From Arsukibacterium ikkense (GTDB taxonomy: Bacteria > Pseudomonadota > Gammaproteobacteria > Enterobacterales > Alteromonadaceae), in the NCBI RefSeq assembly GCF_000987775.1, contig NZ_LAHO01000001.1, positions 372,001 to 436,000 of the forward strand: 64,000 bases of DNA, read 5' to 3'. Each line of letters starts with the position of its first letter. Position 1 is the first letter of the stretch. Under the pieces are notes generated by a model. It saw nothing but the letters and a program-made list of their open reading frames with translations. It had not been told where the DNA came from and did not search any database. Shown here piece after piece: positions 8,670 to 17,443 of the stretch. The position numbers and the translations under genes are program-made.

Positions 8670-10712
8670 TTAGTACTCAATCTGGCGCCGAAACGGCGGC
8701 AGGGTGTCAAGCATGGCTTTGCCGTAGGACTTGGTCACCAGGCGCCGGTCCAGAATCACGATCTGCCCCTGGTCTTGTTCCTGACGCAGCAGTCTACCAC
8801 AAGCTTGCACCAGTTTCTTCGCGGTTGCCGGTATCGCCAGCTGTACAAACGGATTGCCGCCTTTACGGGTTACCGCTTCACTCATGGCGGCTTCTAGCGG
8901 CGAGGTCGGTACCGCAAACGGCAGTTTGGTGATCACCAGATTAGTGAGCAGTTTACCTGGCAAATCCAGCCCCTCGGAAAAGCTTTGGGTACCAAACAGA
9001 ATACTGGTTTTATTGTGATCGCATTGTTGCTGATGCAGGCTAAGTAACGCCTGGCGTGACGCTTCGCCCTGCACCAGCAACGAAAAACCTTTGTTGCGCA
9101 GCGCTTCTGCTACTTGCTGCATTTGCCAGTAAGAAGCAAACAACACCAGGCTGGCTTGCTGCTGAGGCAAATAGTCAGGCAATATGCTGATCAGCTCATC
9201 GGTATAGCCACTGGCGGTTGGTTCATGTCGCATTTTCGGCAGGATGATTACCCCATTTTGCTGATAGGCAAATGGGGAGTCAACGCGCAGTGTCTGTAAA
9301 CCAGGGTGAGCACTAAGCCCCAGCTCATATTTTATATGGTCAAACGAGTTTAGTACTGTCAGGGTGGCTGAGCATAAAATACAGGCATAGGCCTGCGAAA
9401 ATAATAACTGCTCCAGAGTGTTAGCGACGCTGAGCGGGCAGGCATGGGCCGTCAATTGCTGTTGTTCGTCCTGCGCTACCCAGCGCGCCTGAAAAGCCGG
9501 CTCTGCCTGCGGCTGGGAAAACAGCTGCCACAGCGTGTGTTGCTGTTCCAGCTTTTGCGCCAGTTGGCTAATCTCTTGAAGCAATTTACTTTGGTTTTTG
9601 CGTTTGGCTGGCGTTAACGCTACATCGCCCACTGCAGTGCTTATTTTTTCCAGTACCGTCAGGGCTTTCTGAGCACAACTGGCAATAGCTTCAGCTTGTT
9701 GCTGCCACAGTTTTGGCAGTGCTGCGTGCTCAAAGCGGTATTCCGTTTGCTTTGATTCCGTAAACCAGCGTTTTTGCCATTCGCTCAGGCTGCGCTCTAC
9801 CGGCTTTAGCAGGCTGAGTAGTTCGTTGCGTAAATCGTCCAGTTTTAATAAGTCTTTTAAACTGGTTTCTGGCAGGCTCTGGATCAACTGCTGACTAAGC
9901 TGGCCCAGTTTATCCAGCCACAGCTGCGGCTGGCTAAGCCCGGCAAAAGCCGCAAAATAATCGCGGCCGCAGGCTGGCAGGTGGTGCGCCTCGTCTATGA
10001 CATAGATACAGTCTTCTGGCGGCGGCAGTATGGCATTGCCGGCCGCAAGATCGGCCAGTAGTAAGCTGTGATTTACGACTAATACCTCTGCTTCGCTGAT
10101 CTCAGCCCGTGCCAGATGAAACGGGCACTGCTGATGGCGTTTGTCGTGCTTACTGCAATGGTAAGGATCGGCACTGATGCTGTGCCACAGCGCTTCATCT
10201 ACTGTGATGGGCAGGGTGTCTTTATCACCCAGCCAGCGACGTTGTTGCCAGGCCTGGGCAAGCGTCTCAAGTATCGAGGACTGATTACGCTCAGCGCTGG
10301 TCAGCAAGTCAGGTTGCACTAACTGCTGTTTTAAGCGCTCAATGCAGGCATAGCGTGAGCGGCCTTTGACCAGATTGTAGTCAAACTCAATGGCACTGTG
10401 CTGACGAAAAAACGGGATATCTTTGTTAATCAGCTGCTCTTGCAGCGCCACGGTTGCGGTGGCAATCACCACCGTTTTGCTTTGTGCCAGGGCATAGGGA
10501 ATAACCGCTAACAGATAAGCCAGTGATTTACCGGTGCCGGTACCGGCTTCAATTAAGCCTATCCGATCATGCCGGTGATACTGGCCGGCTACAATATTGG
10601 CCATTTCGGCAATCAGCTTATTTTGTCCTGGCCGGTTATGGTAATTCGGCAGGGCCAGTTTCAGATTTTGCTGGGCATCGCGAATTTGCTGCTTTATTTT
10701 TTCAGATAACAT
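8670..10712 (-). CDS. DinG/YoaA family ATP-dependent DNA helicase
   Basis: Superfamily 2 (XPD-like) 5'-3' helicase used in repair or R-loop removal. The Walker A motif EAGTGTGKS is at about residues 55-63 and the DEAH box at YVIDEAHHLP near 240; motif VI (ACGRLLRQEQDQG) is at the C terminus. Cys residues C123, C186 and C196 fall where XPD-family enzymes bind a 4Fe-4S cluster. The expected fourth Cys between the last two is not seen, with His 189 and 193 there instead. Length 680 aa, between YoaA (~636) and DinG (~716), so I do not assign a symbol. It starts at the ATG at 10712 and heads the minus-strand run ending in the deacetylase gene. Confidence 0.9.
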   Translation of the reverse strand: MLSEKIKQQIRDAQQNLKLALPNYHNRPGQNKLIAEMANIVAGQYHRHDRIGLIEAGTGTGKSLAYLLAVIPYALAQSKTVVIATATVALQEQLINKDIPFFRQHSAIEFDYNLVKGRSRYACIERLKQQLVQPDLLTSAERNQSSILETLAQAWQQRRWLGDKDTLPITVDEALWHSISADPYHCSKHDKRHQQCPFHLARAEISEAEVLVVNHSLLLADLAAGNAILPPPEDCIYVIDEAHHLPACGRDYFAAFAGLSQPQLWLDKLGQLSQQLIQSLPETSLKDLLKLDDLRNELLSLLKPVERSLSEWQKRWFTESKQTEYRFEHAALPKLWQQQAEAIASCAQKALTVLEKISTAVGDVALTPAKRKNQSKLLQEISQLAQKLEQQHTLWQLFSQPQAEPAFQARWVAQDEQQQLTAHACPLSVANTLEQLLFSQAYACILCSATLTVLNSFDHIKYELGLSAHPGLQTLRVDSPFAYQQNGVIILPKMRHEPTASGYTDELISILPDYLPQQQASLVLFASYWQMQQVAEALRNKGFSLLVQGEASRQALLSLHQQQCDHNKTSILFGTQSFSEGLDLPGKLLTNLVITKLPFAVPTSPLEAAMSEAVTRKGGNPFVQLAIPATAKKLVQACGRLLRQEQDQGQIVILDRRLVTKSYGKAMLDTLPPFRRQIEY

Positions 10713-11093
10713 CAGTGGCGTATTTTGCCTGTATAGACGTACAGTTTTGCAATTCTAACCAGCAAATGGCCTTTTAGCAAAGCTACGCCAAGCTGAAATT
10801 TGCCTGTGATCGAGTTGATAGGGTGATTTAGTTTCCTGCTGCCGTGAAATGCCTTCTGCTCACAAACTAAACTTTGTAAAATTTTGTATACGGCGTGCGG
10901 CAGTAAGCCGGATTGAAATATGGCTGAAAATAAATATTTTATTTAAATAAGGCCTGCTTAATATATTTAAATCAATTGATTATGATAGTTTCACTCGGCT
11001 TTGTACCGGAATTTGTTGGTTTTGGGGGCTGGGTGAAAATTGTGCAAGTGCTCGTTTTGACAAGCGTAGACCGAAATTGTTCAGTAAAAGCTG

Positions 11094-11123
11094 TTGACCC
11101 TATGGAAAAATACCGTTTATTAT
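11094..11123 (+). promoter_or_regulatory. Candidate sigma-70 promoter for the first TonB receptor
   Basis: TTGACC at 11094-11099 and TATTAT at 11118-11123 are separated by 18 bp, a good sigma-70 fit. It would give an untranslated leader of roughly 110 nt, which includes the hairpin next to the ribosome site. A perfect TTGACA also occurs at 11057-11062 but lacks a good -10 box. Assigned by eye only. Confidence 0.4.
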
Positions 11124-11204
11124 CAGTACGCGAGAAATCGGAGTAAATCCGAGATGAATGGAGTGCCAATCGCCGTTAAAAGATTGGTAACTGTTAAAAA
11201 TAGA

Positions 11205-11233
11205 ATCACTAGCGAGATAGTGGTCCAGGGAGA
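11205..11233 (+). promoter_or_regulatory. Leader hairpin and ribosome site of the first TonB receptor gene
   Basis: ATCACTA (11205-11211) pairs with TAGTGGT (11218-11224), one pair being G-U, around a GCGAGA loop. The stem is followed after CC by the Shine-Dalgarno AGGGAGA at 11227-11233, 5 nt before the ATG. The second receptor gene has a different sequence forming the same structure at the same distance, which argues for a selected RNA element. Confidence 0.5.
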
Positions 11234-11238
11234 AATAC

Positions 11239-13902
11239 ATGTATACAAATAATAAATTAAGCAAAGCTGTGCGCTTAGCTATCGCTTTCGGTGCGGCTTC
11301 AGCTACCGCTTTCACTGCCTCAGTAACAGCAGCGGAAGAAGATGTAACAGCTAAAGTTGAGCGTATTGAAGTTACCGGTTCGCGTATCAAGCGGACTGAT
11401 TTAGAAGGTGCTCTGCCTGTAACCGTTATTGACCGCGAGGCAATTGAGTTATCAGGTGAAATTTCTGTAGCTGACCTGATCCGCAATACTACTTTCAACA
11501 GCGCCGGTTCTTTCCGCCCGCAATCAGGTAGTTCTGCACAAGGCGTGAGCCAGGTGAACATGCGCGGTCTGGGTGCCAGTCGTACGCTGGTACTGGTAGA
11601 TGGCCGTCGTTTAACTATGTCGCCTTCAACTGGTTCATCGCAGGATTTAAACTCAATCCCGATGGCAGCGGTTGAGCGTATTGAAATTCTGTCTGATGGT
11701 GCATCAGCAGTATATGGTTCTGATGCAATTGGTGGTGTAATTAACGTTATCACCCGTCGTGATTTTAACGGCGTAGAGCTGACTTTAGGTGCTGGCCGGG
11801 TTAGCGTACCTTCAGACGGTGGCGATCGTGAAAACGGTTCAGTAGTATTTGGTTCTTCTAATGATACTACCCGGGTAATCGGTGGTGTCTCGTGGAACAA
11901 GCGCGAAATTATTTTCGAAAACGCGTTTCCTTGGGTTCAGCCAGGCAGTTCAATCTATGGTAACAACTGGCGCCCAGCCAGTGCAGCAGTATTCAGCGCT
12001 GTGCCAGGTGGATGTACCGAAGCGAACTTTATCCCTGGCCCAATAGGCGGCAGAGAGCGTTGTCAGTTTAACTTCAACGCCACTAACGCTAACGAAGCGT
12101 CAATTGGTAACGAGTCATTGTTTGTTAAAGTTGATCACCAGATTAATGATGACTGGTCAGTTTATGCCAACGCCAGCGTGGCTAAAACAAGCTCTTTTGG
12201 TCGTTATGCACCGGCTCCGGATTCAAACATCTTTTATTCTGGTTTAGCCACACCAGCAGACGGTTATAACAACCCGACTAACCCAAATGCCTGGATGTAT
12301 GACGCAAACAACCCAAATCGCGTAGCTTACGACCCGGCCTTTGTTGGTGCTAATGAAGAAGTGTTTTTCTACCATCGTTTTGCTGCCATGGGTAACCGTG
12401 ACAACACTATCGATAATGAGAACGTAGACTTCCTGGTTGGTGCTAGCGGTCGTATTGCTGAAATCGATGTTGATTTCGGTGCGCGTCGCGTGCGTAACCA
12501 AACTATAGGTTTAGGTGATGGTTACCTGGCTGCATCTACGGCCTGGGGTAATGTAAATAACTTTAACCCTGGCTACTGTGCTGATGGTTCATTTAACCCA
12601 GCGGCTTGCCGGTTTGGTTATGATATCCAAAACCCAGGTTCAAACCCGTCAGACGTACTGCAGGCGGGTGTTGTAACTACCGCTCGTAAATCAAACTTCG
12701 ACATCAATGAATACTATGCATCTGCTGCTTTCGATTTATTCGAAATGGCTGGCGGTGTTGCCCAGGCTTCAGTAGGTGTTGAGCGTCGTGAAGAAGTCTA
12801 CGCAGACAAATATGACTCACAGTCTGCTGCTGGTTTAGTAGGTGGCTCTTCAGGTAGCTCAGCTGGTGGTGACCGTTCAGTAAATGCAGCTTACTTTGAA
12901 GCATTGCTGCCTGCTACAGATGATTTAGAAATATCACTGGCAGGTCGTTTCGATAACTATTCAGATTATGGTTCAGATTTCTCACCAAAAATCGGTTTAC
13001 GTTACGAAGCCGCTGAAGGCTTATTGTTACGGGCGTCTTATGGTTTAGGTTTCCGCGCGCCTACGCTTGATATCCTGACCCAAGCAACGTCTTTCTCTGC
13101 TGATTCAGTTGCTGATGCCGTTACTTGTGAAATTTTAACGGGTAGCCCAACTCAGCCTTGTCAGATTAACGCGTTCTATATCGCTAACCCTGATTTAAGC
13201 TCTGAATCATCTACTCAGTATGCCTTTGGTGCAGCTTACCAGCCAACTAACTGGTTAAACCTGACAGTTGACTACTACAATATTGAAATTGATGACCGGA
13301 TCCGTTCTTTTACTTCTCAAAATTTAATTGATTTTGAAACAGAAGGTAAAACACCACCTGCTGGCTTAGGTGTTACCCGTGATGCTCAGGGTGTAATTAC
13401 CCGCATTGACGCAGGTTTCGGTAACGAAGGTACCCTGGAAACTTCAGGTATAGATTTAAATGTTCGTACCAACTTTGATTTTGGTAATGCCGGTCGTTTA
13501 ATCAATAACATTTATTTGTCACATATTATTGATTATTCGGTTGATGGTGGCCGTAACGAAATTAAAGACCCAGGTAGACCGCAACAGCGTATTAACCTGA
13601 ACAACCAATATGTGTTTGGTGATTTCGACTTTGCGTGGAACATCAATATCATTGGTTCTCAGTACAACACCAATACGGGCGGCGTACAGGCAGGCCATAT
13701 TGCTACCTGGACTACCCATGATCTGCAAGTAACTTACAATGCACCATGGAACGCTAAAATCTCTATCGGCGCTCAGAATGCATTTGAAAAGTTACCACAG
13801 TTCGGTACTTCAGCTGCAGCACGTGGTTCACGTGACTATAACTTCAACTTGTACAACGCCTTTGGCCGTGTATCTTACGTTCGGTACACTCAAAGCTTCT
13901 AA
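11239..13902 (+). CDS. TonB-dependent receptor (large, peptide/oligomer type)
   Basis: Outer-membrane beta-barrel importer energised by TonB. The signal peptide spans about residues 1-32 (ends TASVTAA). The plug domain contains the conserved VTGSRIKRTDLEGALPVTVI, MRGLGASRTLVLVDGRRL and YGSDAIGGVINVITRR stretches. The barrel ends with aromatic F887 as outer-membrane proteins do. The N-terminal 20 residues are almost identical to those of the second receptor at 20306, showing they are paralogues with a shared export module. No TonB-interacting STN domain is present, so direct transcriptional signalling is unlikely. Start ATG 11239 has AGGGAGA upstream. Ligand unknown; neighbours suggest a peptide-like or modified molecule. 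Confidence 0.95.
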   Translation: MYTNNKLSKAVRLAIAFGAASATAFTASVTAAEEDVTAKVERIEVTGSRIKRTDLEGALPVTVIDREAIELSGEISVADLIRNTTFNSAGSFRPQSGSSAQGVSQVNMRGLGASRTLVLVDGRRLTMSPSTGSSQDLNSIPMAAVERIEILSDGASAVYGSDAIGGVINVITRRDFNGVELTLGAGRVSVPSDGGDRENGSVVFGSSNDTTRVIGGVSWNKREIIFENAFPWVQPGSSIYGNNWRPASAAVFSAVPGGCTEANFIPGPIGGRERCQFNFNATNANEASIGNESLFVKVDHQINDDWSVYANASVAKTSSFGRYAPAPDSNIFYSGLATPADGYNNPTNPNAWMYDANNPNRVAYDPAFVGANEEVFFYHRFAAMGNRDNTIDNENVDFLVGASGRIAEIDVDFGARRVRNQTIGLGDGYLAASTAWGNVNNFNPGYCADGSFNPAACRFGYDIQNPGSNPSDVLQAGVVTTARKSNFDINEYYASAAFDLFEMAGGVAQASVGVERREEVYADKYDSQSAAGLVGGSSGSSAGGDRSVNAAYFEALLPATDDLEISLAGRFDNYSDYGSDFSPKIGLRYEAAEGLLLRASYGLGFRAPTLDILTQATSFSADSVADAVTCEILTGSPTQPCQINAFYIANPDLSSESSTQYAFGAAYQPTNWLNLTVDYYNIEIDDRIRSFTSQNLIDFETEGKTPPAGLGVTRDAQGVITRIDAGFGNEGTLETSGIDLNVRTNFDFGNAGRLINNIYLSHIIDYSVDGGRNEIKDPGRPQQRINLNNQYVFGDFDFAWNINIIGSQYNTNTGGVQAGHIATWTTHDLQVTYNAPWNAKISIGAQNAFEKLPQFGTSAAARGSRDYNFNLYNAFGRVSYVRYTQSF

Positions 13903-13922
13903 TAAGTTAGTGAGTTAAAAAT

Positions 13923-13949
13923 AAAGGCAGGCTAACCCCTGCCTTTTTC
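13923..13949 (+). terminator. Intrinsic terminator after the first TonB receptor
   Basis: AAAGGCAGG (13923-13931) pairs with CCTGCCTTT (13938-13946) and runs into a T tract. It lies directly before the methyltransferase start, so that gene may depend on readthrough or its own promoter. Confidence 0.85.
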
Positions 13950-13962
13950 TTTGGAAAAAAAC

Positions 13963-14925
13963 ATGAATTCAACATTACATTGGGATAGTTACTGGCAGGG
14001 CAGCATTAGCCTGAATAGTTTTGGTGAGGGTGAGGCCGCCCAAGGCTATACCGGCGAGTTGTTAACATTCTGGAATAGCTGCTTTATGCAGTTGCCAAAA
14101 AATGCCACTGTAGTTGATGTCGGAACGGGCAATGGTGCTATTGCGGTTGCAGCCAGAAAATATTCAGATAACCAGCAGCTTAATTACACTATTCATGGTA
14201 CAGATGCGGCTAAAATAAGCCCATTGCAAGTGTTTGCGGCAAACCCGCAATTAACCGCAATACTTAAGACGATTGAGTTTTATCCGGAATGTAGAACTGA
14301 AAAACTACCATTTGCAGATGCCACTGCAGATTTAGTCACCAGTCAGTTTGCTTTTGAATATGCTGAGCGCGAAACCGCGCTGGCTGAGTGTATCAGGATC
14401 CTGAAACCTGCCGGGTATTTCACGGCCATAATGCATCATGCTGATTCCGAAATTGCCCGAGACAGTGCTGCAGGTCTGGCGGTACTAACGGCCTTTTTGA
14501 AAGACACCTCTTTTTTCCAACATGCCCGTACCTTGCTAACTTCTATGGCGGAGCAAGCTCGCAGGCCTGATAAGCCCGCGCTTGCGCAACAAACACAGCG
14601 GGCTAATCAAACGCTGTTGAGCCTGAGTCAGCAAATTAAGCTGCAAGTGCCAGCAGAGAGCTTACATTGGTATAACGATGTGATGGCCAGAGTGGCTAAA
14701 CTTATTCTTCATTTCTCAGCGGCTGGTCTTGTGCAGCTGGATGCCGAGCAGCAGGGTTTAAGCTTGTTCTGGCAGCGCTTAAGTGATCAGAAGCAGGCTT
14801 CACTGTCCGCTGCCGGAGCCGAGCAGTTCAGGCAGAGTCTGACGGCGGCTGGATATGCTTTTGAGCTAACTGAAATTAAAATAGAAAATCAATTATTTGG
14901 TTGGTTATTACAAATTCAGAAATAA
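13963..14925 (+). CDS. Class I SAM-dependent methyltransferase
   Basis: Soluble 320-aa enzyme with a Rossmann-type methyltransferase domain in the first ~170 residues. Motif I is VVDVGTGNGAIAV near residue 45; the acidic motif II region is YTIHGTDAAKIS; post-motif (ADATADLVTSQFAFEY and ALAECIRILKPAGYF) is of the UbiE/Methyltransf_11 type. The C-terminal ~150 residues are helical and Gln-rich, matching no domain I know. A TTG at 13951 could start 4 codons earlier, inside the terminator T tract; I prefer the ATG at 13963. The methyl acceptor is unknown. Its position between receptor and peptidase suggests it works on the same substrate. Confidence 0.85.
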   Translation: MNSTLHWDSYWQGSISLNSFGEGEAAQGYTGELLTFWNSCFMQLPKNATVVDVGTGNGAIAVAARKYSDNQQLNYTIHGTDAAKISPLQVFAANPQLTAILKTIEFYPECRTEKLPFADATADLVTSQFAFEYAERETALAECIRILKPAGYFTAIMHHADSEIARDSAAGLAVLTAFLKDTSFFQHARTLLTSMAEQARRPDKPALAQQTQRANQTLLSLSQQIKLQVPAESLHWYNDVMARVAKLILHFSAAGLVQLDAEQQGLSLFWQRLSDQKQASLSAAGAEQFRQSLTAAGYAFELTEIKIENQLFGWLLQIQK

Positions 14926-14999
14926 TTTGTAATAGTTTATTTGTTATAGCCACTTTAAGTCTGTAGTACTATGCCGTGAATTATGTACAGAGGTGTAAC

Positions 15000-16937
15000 G
15001 TGAAAAAAGTATTGGCTATCTATTTAACTTTGTTGCTGACTGGTTGGTCGGTGTTTGCGGCAGAATCAGTCCCGGTTCGGGACTTTTTTGAGCATGCGAA
15101 ATTTAACAACATGAAAGTGTCGCCAGATGGTAAGCATATTGCGTTTACCTATCAGGAAGAAACTGAAGTAAAACTGGCGGTGATGCAACTGCGTAATATG
15201 GCTGTCACGGCCAGCTTTGGCTTTGGCGACAATATGCATGTTGTTAACTTTCACTGGGGCAACCCTGGCCGTGTGTTAATGGAAGTTGCCGAAAGAACAG
15301 GCAATTTAGTTAGTATGACGGGTACAACTGTCAATTTATATGCGGCGAATATCGATGGCAGCAGACGCACAGAGCTATTCAGAACCGGTACGTCTGGCTA
15401 CACTATTTTGCATTTGCTGCCTGACCAGCCAGACCGTATTTTAATTGGCAAACGCCATTATGCAGAGCGGAATGGGATGCGTGCTTTTACCCTGGATATT
15501 AATCGGGCCAGAGAGCGCTACCTTGATGATCAGCCTCAAGGGGTGATAACCGGATTAATCGCTGATAACAGTGGCACTGTTCGGATTGGGCTGGAGTACA
15601 TTGAAGGAAAAAGTATTGATGAGCACCGCACCGTTATTCATTATAAAAAAAATGATAGTTGGCTAAAGCTCGATTTGGGGGCAAAACGCACCAACCCGGA
15701 TGTCAGGCCATTGGGTTTTTCGGCCGATAACAGCCGTGCTTATTTTTCGTCAAACCATGATATGGCCGAAGACGATGTTGCCGGTGTGTTCGTCTATGAC
15801 TTTAATACCTCAGAAGTCAGCCTGGTTGCCCGGCATGGCTATTCTGATGTAGGCCAGGCTTTCAGAAGCCATCAGGGTGATATTCTGGCGGTTAGCTACA
15901 CTGCCACCAATAATGAAGTTGAGTTTATAAACCGAGAGCATCGTGACGCAAAATTATTATCGGGTTTGCAAGCTGCATTCCCAGGGCAGGCGGTTTCTAT
16001 TACCTCGTTTGACCGTTTGGGCAAGATAGCATTGTTTCAGGTTAGCAGCGATCGCAATCCAGGTGAGTTCTATTTATATGATACCGAGCAGGGACAGGCA
16101 CGTTATCTGGCGTCGGCTATGGGAAAACTGAGCAAAGACAGTTTGCAGCCGATGCAGCAAATTAGCTTTACTGCCCGTGATGGCAAGCTTATTCGGGGAT
16201 TATTAACCCTTCCTGCAGACGCTAAGGACAACTTGCCGCTGATTGTTAATGTGCATGGGGGGCCTTTTGGTCCTTACGACAGCTGGGGGTTTAATTCTGA
16301 AGTGCAATATCTGGCCAGTCGGGGTTATGCTGTGTTGCAAGTGAACTTTCGTGGTTCAGGTGGTTATGGAGATGATTTTCAGCGTGCCGGGCGTTTGCAG
16401 TGGGGCCATGCTATGCAAGATGATGTTACTGATGGTACTTTGTGGGCCATAGAGCAAGGGATTGCAGATAAAGCGCGTATCTGCATTTATGGCGGAAGTT
16501 ATGGTGGTTATGCTGCGTTGTGGGGCGTAATAAAAGAACCTGATCTGTATAAATGTAGTGTGGGGTATGTTGGTGTTTACGATATGCCTATTTTCTTCAA
16601 TGGTGATGGTTCTGATGCCAGCCGTAACCGGACTATTGATCAGTATTTAAGTTCGCATGTGGGAGTTGGTAATGATTACCTTCGATCTATTTCACCTGTG
16701 CATCATGTTGATAAAATTAAGGCTGAGTTATTTATTGTGCATGGCTCTAAAGATGTTCGGGTGCCCATTATTCATGCTAATAATTTAAAGAAAGCGCTTG
16801 ATGATATAGGAAAGCCATACGAATGGCTGGTTAAAGATGATGGCCATGGCTTTTTCAAAGTGGATAACAGAGTTGAGCTCTATAGCAAGATGACAGCGTT
16901 TTTTGATAAGCATATTGGTAAAGAAGAAAAGCACTGA
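15000..16937 (+). CDS. Exported S9 family prolyl oligopeptidase-like peptidase
   Basis: Periplasmic serine peptidase, 645 aa. A GTG start at 15000, with AGAGGTG upstream, gives a clean signal peptide (KKVLAIYLTLLLTGWSVFA, then AES). A frame opening at 14976 would break this. The first ~370 mature residues look like a beta-propeller (first blade: MKVSPDGKHIAFTY). The C-terminal alpha/beta hydrolase carries the nucleophile Ser in YGGSYGGYAALWG, the acid Asp in HGSKDVRVP and the His in KDDGHGFFKV. Such enzymes cleave short peptides, often after Pro or dipeptides. It probably trims material in the periplasm after uptake by the neighbouring receptors. Confidence 0.92.
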   Translation: MKKVLAIYLTLLLTGWSVFAAESVPVRDFFEHAKFNNMKVSPDGKHIAFTYQEETEVKLAVMQLRNMAVTASFGFGDNMHVVNFHWGNPGRVLMEVAERTGNLVSMTGTTVNLYAANIDGSRRTELFRTGTSGYTILHLLPDQPDRILIGKRHYAERNGMRAFTLDINRARERYLDDQPQGVITGLIADNSGTVRIGLEYIEGKSIDEHRTVIHYKKNDSWLKLDLGAKRTNPDVRPLGFSADNSRAYFSSNHDMAEDDVAGVFVYDFNTSEVSLVARHGYSDVGQAFRSHQGDILAVSYTATNNEVEFINREHRDAKLLSGLQAAFPGQAVSITSFDRLGKIALFQVSSDRNPGEFYLYDTEQGQARYLASAMGKLSKDSLQPMQQISFTARDGKLIRGLLTLPADAKDNLPLIVNVHGGPFGPYDSWGFNSEVQYLASRGYAVLQVNFRGSGGYGDDFQRAGRLQWGHAMQDDVTDGTLWAIEQGIADKARICIYGGSYGGYAALWGVIKEPDLYKCSVGYVGVYDMPIFFNGDGSDASRNRTIDQYLSSHVGVGNDYLRSISPVHHVDKIKAELFIVHGSKDVRVPIIHANNLKKALDDIGKPYEWLVKDDGHGFFKVDNRVELYSKMTAFFDKHIGKEEKH

Positions 16938-16990
16938 TTAGGTAGTATTAAATTTACATATATTAACAATTTGCGTTTGCAGTTTGTGTT

Positions 16991-17018
16991 ATGTTCCGAT
17001 AATGTTGTAATGGAACAT
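16991..17018 (+). repeat. Inverted repeat upstream of lipoprotein gene
   Basis: ATGTTCC (16991-16997) and GGAACAT (17012-17018) form perfect 7-bp arms around 14 bp, ending 24 bp before the lipoprotein start. It could be a regulator operator or an mRNA leader hairpin. No known box recognised. Confidence 0.4.
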
Positions 17019-17041
17019 CAAAATAACAGGGAGAGATATCA

Positions 17042-17332
17042 GTGAAATTAATATTATTGGCTATTGGGCTTACCAGTTTAATGCTTGTTGGATGTGCCAG
17101 CACCGACACTAGCGCCGCCGCAGAAAACCGGGCGTCGCGAAACTTTGATTTTGAAGTGGTGGACGATAACAACCAGGTCACCCACGTTTGCCGCACTGAG
17201 CGCTCAACGGGCAGTAATATCGGGCGGCGAAACTGTCGAACGGTAGAGCAGGTTGAAGCTGACCGCGCACAAGCCAGAGCAGATCTTGAGCGTGCGCAAG
17301 CGCCTTTAGTTTCACCGCCGCCAGGTGGTTAA
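17042..17332 (+). CDS. Small predicted outer-membrane lipoprotein
   Basis: 96-aa protein of unknown function. The N terminus MKLILLAIGLTSLMLVGC is a lipoprotein signal with lipobox L-V-G-C at Cys18; residue +2 is Ala, so sorting to the outer membrane is expected. The mature part has two further Cys (THVCRTER and RRNCRTVEQ) that may form a disulfide, then a charged helix and a Pro-rich end (SPPPGG). The start is GTG at 17042 with GGGAGAG upstream. It sits between the peptidase and the radical SAM gene and is closed by a long terminator, so it probably has its own promoter. I do not recognise the family. Confidence 0.8.
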   Translation: MKLILLAIGLTSLMLVGCASTDTSAAAENRASRNFDFEVVDDNNQVTHVCRTERSTGSNIGRRNCRTVEQVEADRAQARADLERAQAPLVSPPPGG

Positions 17333-17378
17333 GCAGCCATAAAAAAACCACTTTTAAAGTGGTTTTTTTATGGCTGCT
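17332..17378. terminator. Long bidirectional-type terminator hairpin
   Basis: The 23-nt arms 17332-17354 and 17356-17378 are perfect reverse complements with one spacer base. The core is CCACTTT/AAAGTGG flanked by A7 and T7 tracts, so RNA polymerase would meet a stem and T run from either side. The flanking AGCAGCCAT/ATGGCTGCT arms extend the stem unusually far. Confidence 0.85.
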
Positions 17379-17443
17379 CAAAAGCAAGTGACTGTTGTTA
17401 ACCGCTTATAAGAGCGATTAAAAGTTACTTGGGTAAGGGAATA

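Larger units (their letters stand above)
10713..11238. other. Intergenic region (526 bp) between dinG-like gene and TonB receptor
   Basis: A/T-rich divergent spacer with no convincing coding sequence on either strand. It should hold the promoters of the minus-strand dinG run and of the plus-strand receptor gene. The best receptor promoter candidate is described separately. Short runs of A and T around 10920-10980 may be UP elements. No cobalamin or other known riboswitch pattern was recognised. Confidence 0.6.

Noticed and set aside
10972..11169. 65-codon minus-strand frame in the receptor promoter region
   Set aside because: Overlaps the likely promoter and leader, is compositionally non-coding, and resembles no protein.
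11100..11900. 266-codon minus-strand frame opposite the first TonB receptor
   Set aside because: Low-complexity composition, no motif, and it covers the conserved plug coding sequence.
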